A DNA stretch of 64,000 nucleotides from Variovorax sp. 54. GTDB lineage: Bacteria > Pseudomonadota > Gammaproteobacteria > Burkholderiales > Burkholderiaceae_C. The stretch spans positions 4,977,501 to 5,041,500 of the forward strand of contig NZ_PEFF01000001.1 in NCBI RefSeq assembly GCF_002754375.1, in the 5' to 3' direction. This document shows, in pieces, positions 54,208-62,477 of this stretch (positions within the stretch are counted from its first letter, which is position 1; each line of letters starts with the position of its first letter). Both the position numbers and the translations under genes were made by a program. The notes beneath the pieces are model-generated. The model ran no database searches. It was not told where the DNA came from and saw only the letters and a list, made by a program, of their open reading frames with translations.

Positions 54208-55635
54208 ATGACCGACAGCACGCAGCCCCGCTCGCCATTCCCCACCATTCCCCTCGACCTTCCCCAGCGCCGCGCCTTCCTGCAACGCTCCTTTGCGACC
54301 GCAGGCGCCGTGACGCTGCCGGCCTTTCTGGCGGCCTGCGGCGGCGGCGGTGGTGGCGGTGCGGTCGGCTTCCCGCCCCTGGCGGGCCTGCCGCCGAGTC
54401 CGCCGCCTGCGCCGGACGCACCGGCTCCGGCGCCCGCACCGGTCGAGCCGCCCGTCAAGAAGAGTCCGTTCGCCGAGTTCTCCGAGCTGCAGCCCGCCGA
54501 TGCCAACGGCGTCATGCTGCCCAAGGGCTTCAGCTCGCGCATCGTCGCCCGGTCGGGCAGCGTGGCCGCGGGCAGCTACACGTGGCACGGCGCGCCGGAT
54601 GGCGGCGCCGTGTACCCGGGCGCCGACGGCGGCTGGATCTACGTCAGCAACTCGGAAATCAAGGCGAACGGCGGCGGTGTCGGCGCATTGCGTTTCGACG
54701 CCAACGGCACGTTGGTCGATGCGTACCCGATCCTGAAAGGCACGACGACGAACTGCGCCGGCGGCCCCACGCCTTGGAACACCTGGCTGTCATGCGAGGA
54801 ATATTCCGGCGGCATGGTCTGGGAATGCAACCCCGCCAAGCCCTGGGTGGACGCCAGCAGCGCGCCGAGCCTGCCCGCGCTGGGGCTCTTTGCGCACGAG
54901 GCCGTGTGCGTCGATCCGGTCCACAAGACGCTCTACCTCACCGAAGACGCCTCGGGCGGCCGCGTCTACCGCTTTGTCTGCGACGCCGTCGACTGGCCCG
55001 AGGGCGCCGACCGCGCCGCCATGAAGACCGGCCGTCTGCAGGTGCTGAAGGTCAAGGACATCGCGAACGACCTCGACCTGGCCGCGCCGGCCCAGGCGGC
55101 GCTCAAGGACTTCAGCAAGCCGCAGCCCGTGGAGTGGCTGGACGTGATCAACGCCGACAAGGCGCAGTCGACGGTGCGCAGCGGCATGCGCACCGCGGGC
55201 CTCACGCCGCCGGGCGCCATCTTCACCAAGGCCGAGGGCATCTGGTTCTTTGCCGGCATCGTGTATTTCGTGACCTCGTTCAATGCGCGCATCTGGGCCT
55301 ACGACACGAAGAACGAGACGCTCGAGGTGATCTACGACGGCAAGGGCAAGGACCCCGCCACGCATTCGATCGACGAGCCCGACAACCTGACGATCTCCGC
55401 GCTTGGCGACATCCTGGTGGCAGAGGACGCGGGCAACCTCGAGATCGGCGTGCTGCGCATCGAGGCCGGCACCTCGCAGCCGCTCATGCGCCTGGAGGGC
55501 CACGACGACAGCGAGGTCACCGGACCGGCGCTTTCGCCCGACGGCACGCGCCTGTACTTCAGCTCGCAGCGCGGCGTCGGCAAGACCGGCCTCGGGATCA
55601 CCTTCGAGATCACGCTGCCGTTCGCGGCGAAGTGA
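54208..55635 (+). CDS. phoX: PhoX-family phosphatase (DUF839), predicted lipoprotein
   Basis: A 475-residue exported protein. The N-terminus has a Tat motif (RRAFLQRSF, Arg21-Arg22) and a lipobox LAAC with Cys44, followed by Gly- and Pro-rich linkers. The beta-propeller body contains LPKGFSSRIVARSG, AGGPTPWNTWLSCEEYSGGM (the PWNTWLSCEE core of DUF839/PhoX) and HEAVCVDPVHKTLYLTED. PhoX proteins are Fe/Ca-dependent phosphomonoesterases exported by Tat and induced by phosphate limitation. The Pho-box-like sequence upstream agrees. It is shorter than the 600-residue PhoX of some species and could be a divergent member. Its 3' end overlaps the LysR gene by 26 bases. Confidence 0.85.
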   Translation: MTDSTQPRSPFPTIPLDLPQRRAFLQRSFATAGAVTLPAFLAACGGGGGGGAVGFPPLAGLPPSPPPAPDAPAPAPAPVEPPVKKSPFAEFSELQPADANGVMLPKGFSSRIVARSGSVAAGSYTWHGAPDGGAVYPGADGGWIYVSNSEIKANGGGVGALRFDANGTLVDAYPILKGTTTNCAGGPTPWNTWLSCEEYSGGMVWECNPAKPWVDASSAPSLPALGLFAHEAVCVDPVHKTLYLTEDASGGRVYRFVCDAVDWPEGADRAAMKTGRLQVLKVKDIANDLDLAAPAQAALKDFSKPQPVEWLDVINADKAQSTVRSGMRTAGLTPPGAIFTKAEGIWFFAGIVYFVTSFNARIWAYDTKNETLEVIYDGKGKDPATHSIDEPDNLTISALGDILVAEDAGNLEIGVLRIEAGTSQPLMRLEGHDDSEVTGPALSPDGTRLYFSSQRGVGKTGLGITFEITLPFAAK

Positions 55636-56596
55636 GGGGGCGCGAGGCCCGTACGTCGGACGTGCCTCGCGTCCTCTTCGATGGCGCACCCGGCGCCGGC
55701 AACTGCTCCCGCAGGTAGTCCAGAAACGTGCGCACCACCTCCGGCAGCGTGCGGTCGGCCAGCGTCTGCAGCTCGACCGAGCGCCCGCGCATGCCGGGCT
55801 CGCGGATCTCGGCCGCCACCAGCTCGCCGCGCTGCACGCGGTCGCGCACCGTGATCTCGCCCGTGATGCCCAGGCCGCCGCCCTGCAGCACGAAATGGGC
55901 GATCGCCTCGAAGCGGTTGCTCACCAGCACGGGCTCGAACACGAGGCCGCGGTTGCTGCAGGCCACGTCGAACAGCTGGCGCACCGTGTTCTCGGGGCTG
56001 CTGAGTGCGACGGGAAAGGGCTGCATCTGCGCCAGCGTCACGCTGCGCGAGGCGGCCAGCACATGGTCGGGCCGCATGACCACGAACACCGACGCCGGCT
56101 GGCGATGCTCGACCCGGATGCCGCGCACCGCCGCGCGGCTGTAGGTGAGGCCGATGTCCGCTTCGCCGAGCAGCACGGCGTCGCTCACCTGCGTCGGGCC
56201 GGTGGCATCGAGCCGGAAGCGCACGCCCGGGTATTGTTCGCGAAACGCCGCGATGGTGCGAGGCAGGAACTCGTTGGCAAAGCCCGAGGAGCACGCGATG
56301 CGCACCCGACCGCTCAGCGGCCCCTGCAGCGCCTGGATGTCCGACAGCACGCGCTCGGCCTCCAGCGCGCCGCGCAGGGCGTGCGCCGCCAGCAATTCGC
56401 CCGCGGCGCTGGGCACCATGCCGCGCGGGCGGCGCTCGAACAGCGGCACGCCCATCAAGGTTTCGAGCGCGGCCACCTGGCGGCTGACGGCCGAGATGCT
56501 GACGTTCAGCCGCGCGGCGGCCTCGGTGAGCGAGCCGGTGCGGGCCACTTCGAGGAAGTAGCGCAGCGAGGTTTCCTGCAGGCGGCGGCTGGGCAT
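55610..56596 (-). CDS. LysR-family regulator divergent from the M20 peptidase
   Basis: A 328-residue LysR protein. The DNA-binding domain is LRYFLEVARTGSLTEAAARL followed by NVSISAVSRQVAALE (about residues 10-46), and the effector domain carries GRVRIACSSGFANEFLPRTI. The C-terminal tail after about 295 is Arg/Ser/Thr-rich and overlaps the 3' end of phoX by 26 bases. The ATG at 56596 matches the family better than an ATG at 56647. Divergent placement and a GTTTG-AGC-CAAAC dyad in the gap suggest it regulates the peptidase. Confidence 0.89.
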   Translation of the reverse strand: MPSRRLQETSLRYFLEVARTGSLTEAAARLNVSISAVSRQVAALETLMGVPLFERRPRGMVPSAAGELLAAHALRGALEAERVLSDIQALQGPLSGRVRIACSSGFANEFLPRTIAAFREQYPGVRFRLDATGPTQVSDAVLLGEADIGLTYSRAAVRGIRVEHRQPASVFVVMRPDHVLAASRSVTLAQMQPFPVALSSPENTVRQLFDVACSNRGLVFEPVLVSNRFEAIAHFVLQGGGLGITGEITVRDRVQRGELVAAEIREPGMRGRSVELQTLADRTLPEVVRTFLDYLREQLPAPGAPSKRTRGTSDVRASRPLTSPRTAA

Positions 56597-56619
56597 GAGG
56601 GTGGATTGCGATGCAAGAG

Positions 56620-56632
56620 GTTTGAGCCAAAC
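56620..56632. promoter_or_regulatory. Small dyad GTTTG-N3-CAAAC in the LysR/M20 gap
   Basis: Five-base perfect arms, 24 bases upstream of the LysR ATG and about 30 bases before the M20 gene's -35 hexamer. A plausible LysR contact site, but short. Confidence 0.35.
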
Positions 56633-56658
56633 GCAAAGGTAGCTCAAGAAAATAGCAA

Positions 56659-56687
56659 TTGTTGAAAAGCTGCCCGCTTTTTATGCT
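56659..56687 (+). promoter_or_regulatory. Putative sigma-70 promoter of the M20 peptidase gene
   Basis: TTGTTG, a 17-base spacer and TATGCT, ending 47 bases before the ATG at 56735. The spacing is ideal and the hexamers are fair matches. The surrounding 30 bases are AT-rich. Confidence 0.55.
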
Positions 56688-56734
56688 GGGCAGACACCCC
56701 GTTCCTCGTTCTGCTCCTTTCTGCGCCGCCATCC

Positions 56735-58288
56735 ATGCCCACTCGCTCCCCCCGCTTTCCCCGCCGCCTGATCGCGTTCATGCCCGCAGTCTTTCTGCTG
56801 CTGGGCCACGGCCTCGCGCAGTCGGCCGAACTCTCGCCGGCCCTGGCCGAGCGCCATGCGCAGGGCACCTACCGCGAGTACTTCGAGCTGCTGGCCCTGC
56901 CTAACGACGCCACCGTGCCGGAAGACATCCGCAAGAACGTCGACTGGCTCGAGCAGGCCTTCCGCAAGCGCGGCTTCACGACGAAGCAGCTGCCCAACAG
57001 CGGCAAGCCGATGCTCTACGCCGAGTTCCCGGGGAGCGACCCCGCGCGCAAGACGGTGCTGTTCTACATGCACCTCGACGGCCAGCCGGTGATTCCCGCG
57101 CAGTGGGCGCAAAAGAGCCCGTGGACGCCCGTGCTCAAGCGCAAGACGGACAAGGGCGAATGGGAAGAGATCGATTCGGCCCCACTCTTCAGTGGCCCGC
57201 TCGACCCCGAGTGGCGTGTGTTCGGCCGGGCCTCGGCCGACGACAAGGGCCCGATCATGATGCTGCTGGCGGCCATCGATGCGCTGAAGGCCGGTGGCGG
57301 CCAGCCGGCGGTCAACGTGAAGGTGATCCTCGACAGCGAGGAAGAAAAGGGCTCGCCGTCGATCAGCCAGGTCATGCAGGCGCACCGCGAACTCTTGCGC
57401 ACCGACGCCATCGTGATCCACGACGGCCCCATGCACGCGACCAACCGGCCCACGCTGGTGTTCGGCAACCGCGGCGCGGCCGATGCGCGGCTCACGGTGT
57501 ACGGCGCCAAGGTGCCGCTGCACAGCGGGCACTACGGCAACTACGCCCCCAACCCCGCCCAGCGGCTGGCCAGCCTGCTGGCCACGATGAAGGACGACAC
57601 GGGGCGGGTCACTGTGCCGGGCTACTACGACCGCGTGAAAATCGGCGAGGCCGACCGCAAGATCATGGCCGCCGTGCCCGACGACGAGGCCGCGCTCAAG
57701 CGCCGGCTGGGCATCGCGCGCACCGACAAGGTCGGCGCCAACTACCAGGAGGCGATGCAGTACCCCTCGCTGAACGTGCGCGGCATGGCCTCGGCGGCCG
57801 TGGGCGACAAGGTGGCGAACATCGTCCCCGACAGGGCCGAGGCCGAGATGGACCTGCGCACCACGCCCGACTCCGACGCGCCGTACCTCGGCAAGCTCAT
57901 CGAGGCGCACATCGTGAAGCAGGGCTACCACCTCGTGAAGGCCGCGCCGACCGACGAGGAGCGCGCCCGCTACGACAAGATCGCGAGCTTCAGCTACCGC
58001 AGCGAAGGCGCCGACGCGGCGGGCTCGCCGATCAATTCACCGATCGGCCAGTGGGCCTACAAGGCGCTGACCGACACCTTCGGCACTTCGCCCGAGCCGG
58101 TGCGCATCCGCATGATGGGCGGCACCGTGCCGACGGCGGAAATCGTGCGCGTGCTGCAGGTGCCGTTCGCGATCATTCCGCTGGTGAACGCCGACAACAA
58201 CCAGCACGCGGCGAACGAGAACCTGCGCATGGGCAACTACGTGACCGGCGTGCAGACGGTCTACGCGCTGATGACCCACGGGTTCTGA
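56735..58288 (+). CDS. Secreted M20-family metallopeptidase
   Basis: A 517-residue exported dizinc peptidase. The signal peptide (RRLIAFMPAVFLLLGHGLAQ) ends near residue 30. Metal ligand His113 is in FYMHLDGQP, the bridging Asp is in RASADDKGP (near 169), and the catalytic and ligand Glu pair is in DSEEEKGSP (near 203). The dimerisation domain occupies about 240-380. The carboxypeptidase/dipeptidase branch is likely, and the periplasmic location suggests peptide scavenging. It has its own promoter and a divergent LysR gene. apaH converges on it 21 bases beyond the stop. Confidence 0.92.
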   Translation: MPTRSPRFPRRLIAFMPAVFLLLGHGLAQSAELSPALAERHAQGTYREYFELLALPNDATVPEDIRKNVDWLEQAFRKRGFTTKQLPNSGKPMLYAEFPGSDPARKTVLFYMHLDGQPVIPAQWAQKSPWTPVLKRKTDKGEWEEIDSAPLFSGPLDPEWRVFGRASADDKGPIMMLLAAIDALKAGGGQPAVNVKVILDSEEEKGSPSISQVMQAHRELLRTDAIVIHDGPMHATNRPTLVFGNRGAADARLTVYGAKVPLHSGHYGNYAPNPAQRLASLLATMKDDTGRVTVPGYYDRVKIGEADRKIMAAVPDDEAALKRRLGIARTDKVGANYQEAMQYPSLNVRGMASAAVGDKVANIVPDRAEAEMDLRTTPDSDAPYLGKLIEAHIVKQGYHLVKAAPTDEERARYDKIASFSYRSEGADAAGSPINSPIGQWAYKALTDTFGTSPEPVRIRMMGGTVPTAEIVRVLQVPFAIIPLVNADNNQHAANENLRMGNYVTGVQTVYALMTHGF

Positions 58289-58309
58289 GCCGAAAGGAAC
58301 GCGCGGCCG

Positions 58310-59161
58310 TCAGGCTTCTTTGCCGGGTTTCTGCGCCTGCTCGCAATTCACCTGGATCAGTTCGCGCTGGTCCAGCGTCGCGCCGAAGCGCACCGCACTG
58401 AGGCATCCGCCCCACACGCAGCCCGTGTCGGTCGACAGCAGGTCGGGCCGCGAGAGCCAACCCAGCGTCGACCAGTGGCCGAAGGCGACGGTGGCCGCGG
58501 CCGTCTTGCGGCCCGGCACGTCGAACCACGGCAGGTAGCCCTCGGGGCCGGGAATCGAACCGTCCTTGCTCTCGAACTCCATCACGCCCTCGGGCGTGCA
58601 GTAGCGCAGCCGCGTCAGCGCATTGACGATCACGCGCAGCCGCGCATGGCCCGTGAGTGCGTCGTCCCAGTGGTCGGGCGTGTTGCCGTACATCTCGTGC
58701 AGGAAGTCGCCCAGTGCGGGGCCGCGCAGCACCGACTCGACCTCTGACGCCAGCGCGAGCGTCTCGCCGACGGTCCACTGCGGCAGCACGCCCGCGTGCA
58801 CCATCAGCAGGTCGCCGCCGCCGACCTGCAGGTGCAGCGCCATGTGCTGCGCGCGCAGCCAGTCGAGCATCGCCTCGCTGTCGGGGGCGGCCAGCAGGTC
58901 GGCCACCGTGTCCTTGCGGCCGCCCTTGCGCACGCCGTGCGCCACGCCCAGCAGGTGCAGGTCGTGGTTGCCCAGCAGGCTCAGCGCCGAGGCGCCGTAG
59001 CCCTGCAGGCGGCGCAGCACCGCGGCCGAATCGGGACCCCGGTTCACCAGGTCGCCGAGCACCACGAGGGTGTCGCGGCTGGGGGAGAAATCGATCTTGT
59101 CGAGCAGCCGGCCCAGGGGGGCATCGCAGCCCTGGACGTCGCCGATACAGTAAAGTGACAT
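58310..59161 (-). CDS. apaH: Symmetrical bis(5'-nucleosyl)-tetraphosphatase
   Basis: A 283-residue metallophosphatase. The N-terminus YCIGDVQGCDAPLGRLLDKI, the GDLVNRGPDS motif near residue 37 and GNHD near 64 are the metal-binding motifs of ApaH. It hydrolyses Ap4A to two ADP and can remove Np4 caps from RNA. The length matches the family. Its start is only 23 bases from the divergent CorC-type gene, so promoters must overlap coding sequence. Genes usually linked to apaH (rsmA, pdxA, apaG) are not present here. Confidence 0.96.
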   Translation of the reverse strand: MSLYCIGDVQGCDAPLGRLLDKIDFSPSRDTLVVLGDLVNRGPDSAAVLRRLQGYGASALSLLGNHDLHLLGVAHGVRKGGRKDTVADLLAAPDSEAMLDWLRAQHMALHLQVGGGDLLMVHAGVLPQWTVGETLALASEVESVLRGPALGDFLHEMYGNTPDHWDDALTGHARLRVIVNALTRLRYCTPEGVMEFESKDGSIPGPEGYLPWFDVPGRKTAAATVAFGHWSTLGWLSRPDLLSTDTGCVWGGCLSAVRFGATLDQRELIQVNCEQAQKPGKEA

Positions 59162-59184
59162 TCCCTCATTCTCTCCCCCTGTTC

Positions 59185-60495
59185 ATGGATGTCTTCCTGC
59201 TGGCCTTGCTGACCACCCTCAATGCGGTGTTCGCAATGTCCGAAATGGCCCTTTCCACCAGCCGCCGCGCACGCCTCGCGGCCTTGGCCGAAACGGGGGA
59301 CACCGGGGCCGAGGCCGCGCTGAAGCTGATGGAATCGCCCACGCAATTCCTCTCGACGGTGCAGATCGGCATCACCTCCATCGGCATGCTCAGCGGCATC
59401 GTGGGCGAAGCCGCCTTTGCGGCGCCGCTTGCCGTGTGGATGGAAAGCGTGGGCATGGGCGCCGGCACCGCCAGCATCGTGTCGACCGCGGTGGTCGTGA
59501 CCTGCATCACCTTCTTCACCATCATCTTCGGCGAGCTGGTGCCCAAGCGCATCGGCCAGCTGTACCCCGAGCCGGTGGCGCGTTTCGTGTCGCGCCCCAT
59601 GCGCAGCCTCGCCAAGGGCGCCAAGCCCTTCGTGTGGCTGCTGGCCGGCGCCACCGCCACCATGCTGAAGGTGTTGCGCATCGATGCCAACGCCGCGCGC
59701 TCGGTCACGGAAGAAGAAATCTCGGCCAGCCTCGAAGAAGGCGTCGACGCCGGCGTGATCGAGCAGCACGAGCACCAGATGGTGCGCAACGTGTTTCATC
59801 TTGATGACAGGCGCCTGTCGTCGCTCATGATCCCGCGCGCCGACATCGAATGGCTCGACGCCTCCCACACCGTGGCGCAGGCGCTGCAGAAGGTGGCCGA
59901 CGCCGCAGCGCTCAACCTCGTGCATTCGTGGTACCCCGTGTGCCGCAATTCGCTGGACGACGTGGTCGGCGTGATCAGCGTGGCGCACCTGCTGCGCCTG
60001 GGCTCGGCCCACACCGGCGCGGTGGGCCAGGAGGCCACGCCCGCCGTGTTCGTGCCCGAGACGCTCACCGGCATGGAGCTGCTCGAGCAGTTCCGCACGC
60101 GGGCCGGCCGGCTCGTGTTCGTGGTCGACGAGTACGGCGTGGTGCAGGGCCTCATGACCCCGCGCGACCTGCTCGAAGCCATCACCGGCGAGCTGCAGCC
60201 CGGCATGCAGGCCGACGCCTGGGCCCACCAGCGCGCCGACGGCGTGTGGGAGCTCGACGGCCTCATGCCCGTGTCGGAATTGCGCGCGCGCCTGGGCATC
60301 CGCGAGCTGCCCGATGAAGAACGCGGGCGCTACAACACCGTGGCCGGCCTGCTGATGTCTGTGTCGGGCCACCTGCCCGCCGTGGGCGAGCACATCGACT
60401 GCGCGGGCTGGTGCTTCGAGATCGTGGCGCTCGAAGGGCGCCGCATCGACCGCATCCTGGCCTCGCCGGACCCGGCCTCGCCGCAAGAGAACTGA
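59185..60495 (+). CDS. CNNM/CorC-family membrane protein (hemolysin family)
   Basis: A 436-residue protein. The DUF21 transmembrane domain (about residues 1-190, with MALSTSRRARLAALAETGDT and FGELVPKRIGQLYPE) is followed by two CBS domains (about 210-335, MIPRADIEWLDASHTVAQAL and LMTPRDLLEAITGE) and a CorC/HlyC C-terminal domain. Family members are linked to Mg2+/Co2+ transport or sensing, and CBS domains bind adenine nucleotides. It begins a same-strand run with a pseudokinase, a VWA protein and a PurA-like protein. The gap to the pseudokinase gene is 16 bases. Confidence 0.93.
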   Translation: MDVFLLALLTTLNAVFAMSEMALSTSRRARLAALAETGDTGAEAALKLMESPTQFLSTVQIGITSIGMLSGIVGEAAFAAPLAVWMESVGMGAGTASIVSTAVVVTCITFFTIIFGELVPKRIGQLYPEPVARFVSRPMRSLAKGAKPFVWLLAGATATMLKVLRIDANAARSVTEEEISASLEEGVDAGVIEQHEHQMVRNVFHLDDRRLSSLMIPRADIEWLDASHTVAQALQKVADAAALNLVHSWYPVCRNSLDDVVGVISVAHLLRLGSAHTGAVGQEATPAVFVPETLTGMELLEQFRTRAGRLVFVVDEYGVVQGLMTPRDLLEAITGELQPGMQADAWAHQRADGVWELDGLMPVSELRARLGIRELPDEERGRYNTVAGLLMSVSGHLPAVGEHIDCAGWCFEIVALEGRRIDRILASPDPASPQEN

Positions 60496-60511
60496 AGAGG
60501 AGGGCGCGGCC

Positions 60512-61456
60512 ATGCTGTCGCTGCTTGCACTGAGTTGCCCCCAATGCTCGGCCCCGCTGCCGCGTGCGGCGCGTTGGCGCACCGTCAACTGCGGCTACTG
60601 CGGCGCCACCATCACGCGCGGCACCGAAACCGTCGAGCGCGAGAGCTTTCGCGCCGCGTGGCGACGCGCCAATGCGCCGCAGCTCACGGACACCGGCCGC
60701 CTGCTGCAATGGCGCGGCGCGCACTACCGCGTGCTTGCGCCGCTGGGCCACGGCGAACACAGCGAAGTGCTGCTGGCCGAACGGCTGGGCGCCGTGCCCG
60801 AGCGCGTGACGATCAAGCTCTCGCGCGACGCGGCCGGCGACGCCGTGCTGGCGCGCGAGGCCGCCGTGCTGCAGGCGTTGCAAGCCCTGTCGGTGGCCGG
60901 CGCGGCCTACTTCACGCGGCGCTTGCCGCAGCCGTTGGGCCAGGGTGTCACGCAGGGCCTCGGCGACGGCGAGCGGCAGGCGCTCGTGCTGCGCCACCCG
61001 ACCGGGTTCTGGGGCAGCCTGCAAGAGGTGCAGCAAGCCAACAGCCCGCAAGGCATCGATGCGCGCCATGCCGTCTGGCTCTGGCGGCGCATGCTCGAGG
61101 TGCTGGCCTTCGTGCACGGCGCCGGCTGGACGCACCGCGCGCTCACGCCCGCGCATGCGCTCGTGCATCCGCGCGACCATGGCGTGCTGCTCATCGGCTG
61201 GTCGCAGGCGCGGCAGGACGTGTCCGGCGGCGCCATCGGGCGGGACCTGATGGCGTCGGCCCGCAGCGTGCGCGCGTTGCTGCCCGATGGCGCCGTGCCC
61301 GCACCGCTGGCCGCCTTGCTGCGCGAATGCAGCGACGACGCCATCGCCTGCGAACGCCTGGGCGCGCCCGGCATCGAGCAGGCACTGTCGGCCGCCTCGC
61401 GCGAGGCCTTCGGGCCGCCGCGCTTTGTTCATTTCGACCCGGCGCCGGTTCGCTAG
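60512..61456 (+). CDS. Zinc-ribbon pseudokinase
   Basis: A 314-residue protein that I read as a zinc ribbon (CPQC...CGYC, Cys9, 12, 27, 30) joined to a degenerate protein-kinase fold. A Gly-rich-loop-like LAPLGHGEHSEVLLAERLG is near residue 75, and the presumed ATP-contact Lys is Lys102 in VTIKLSRD. The catalytic-loop HRD is HRA (His208-Arg209-Ala210) in WTHRALTPAHALVHP, and the DFG position reads IGW. Loss of both Asp residues predicts no phosphotransfer, so a scaffolding or sensing role is likely. The gene order with a VWA protein downstream is suggestive. It follows the CorC-type gene by 16 bases, with GAGGAG upstream of the ATG. Confidence 0.78.
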   Translation: MLSLLALSCPQCSAPLPRAARWRTVNCGYCGATITRGTETVERESFRAAWRRANAPQLTDTGRLLQWRGAHYRVLAPLGHGEHSEVLLAERLGAVPERVTIKLSRDAAGDAVLAREAAVLQALQALSVAGAAYFTRRLPQPLGQGVTQGLGDGERQALVLRHPTGFWGSLQEVQQANSPQGIDARHAVWLWRRMLEVLAFVHGAGWTHRALTPAHALVHPRDHGVLLIGWSQARQDVSGGAIGRDLMASARSVRALLPDGAVPAPLAALLRECSDDAIACERLGAPGIEQALSAASREAFGPPRFVHFDPAPVR

Positions 61457-61501
61457 CCAGCGGCCAGCCTTTCAATTTTTCCCGCACGAAGGAGCACCTC
61501 C

Positions 61502-62473
61502 ATGGGTTACGGAAATTATTCGCACGCCGCCCACGCGGCCATCGTGGCCGACCGCGCCGCCAAGTCCGGCAGCGAGGTCTTCACGCAGACCGCCACGCAC
61601 ATGCTCATGAACCCGCAGGGGCTCAAGGTGCGCGAGTCGCGCGACAACGCCGACCACCCGAACTCGCTGGGCATCGTGTTCGCACTCGACGTCACCGGCT
61701 CGATGGGTGACATTCCGCAGACGCTCGCGCGCCGCGAGCTGCCCACCTTCATGAAGCTCTTGACCGACTGCGGCGTGGCCGACCCGCAGCTGCTGTTCAT
61801 GGCCATCGGCGACGCCACCTCCGACCAGGCGCCGCTGCAGGTGGGCCAGTTCGAGTCGACCGCCAACCTCATGGACCAGTGGCTCACCTGGAGCTACCTC
61901 GAAGGCGGCGGCGGGGGCAGCGGCGAAGAAAGCTACGAGCTGGCCTTCTACGTCATGGCGCAGCACACCGACATGGACTGCTGGGTGAAGCGCAAGAAGC
62001 GCGGCTACCTGTTCGTCACCGGCGACGAGCTGCCGTACCCGGCTGTGTCGCGCCACCAGGTCGAAGGGCTCATCGGCGAGAAGCTCGACGAGGACATCCC
62101 GATCGAAGAGGTCATCGCTGCCGCGGCCGAGACCACGCACCTGTTCTTTTTGATTCCCGACGCGCAACGCCGCCGCCGCTGCGAGCCGCGCTGGCGCGAG
62201 CTGCTCGGCGACCACGTGATCTGCATGGACTCGCCCGACGACGCCTGCGCCGTGGCCGCCGGCATCGTCGCGCTCACCGAGAAGGCCGTGCCCAACCTCG
62301 ACGCACTGGCCCGCGTGATGGGCGCCACCGGCATGGCCAAGGAACGCGTGGGCGGCGTGCTTCACGCGCTCGACGGCTACGCCGCGCTGCTCGACCCGAC
62401 CGCACCGCGCCGCGCCGCGCCGGCCGCAGGCAACGGGGCGCGCAGCTCGTGGTGGAAGCGCCTGTTCGGTTGA
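61502..62473 (+). CDS. VWA-domain protein with MIDAS motif
   Basis: A 323-residue cytosolic protein. The metal-ion-dependent adhesion site DVTGSMG (Asp63, Thr65, Ser67) is followed by the LFMAIGDATSD segment near 100 and a Gly-rich GGGGGSGEESYE segment near 138 with conserved Glu, as in VWA domains. FVTGDELPYP near 175 is the third MIDAS region. No signal peptide is present. Bacterial VWA proteins of this kind usually assemble protein complexes with ATPases or kinases. AAGGAGCACC precedes the ATG. It lies between the pseudokinase and the PurA-like gene and is probably co-transcribed. Confidence 0.85.
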   Translation: MGYGNYSHAAHAAIVADRAAKSGSEVFTQTATHMLMNPQGLKVRESRDNADHPNSLGIVFALDVTGSMGDIPQTLARRELPTFMKLLTDCGVADPQLLFMAIGDATSDQAPLQVGQFESTANLMDQWLTWSYLEGGGGGSGEESYELAFYVMAQHTDMDCWVKRKKRGYLFVTGDELPYPAVSRHQVEGLIGEKLDEDIPIEEVIAAAAETTHLFFLIPDAQRRRRCEPRWRELLGDHVICMDSPDDACAVAAGIVALTEKAVPNLDALARVMGATGMAKERVGGVLHALDGYAALLDPTAPRRAAPAAGNGARSSWWKRLFG

Positions 62474-62477
62474 CTGC

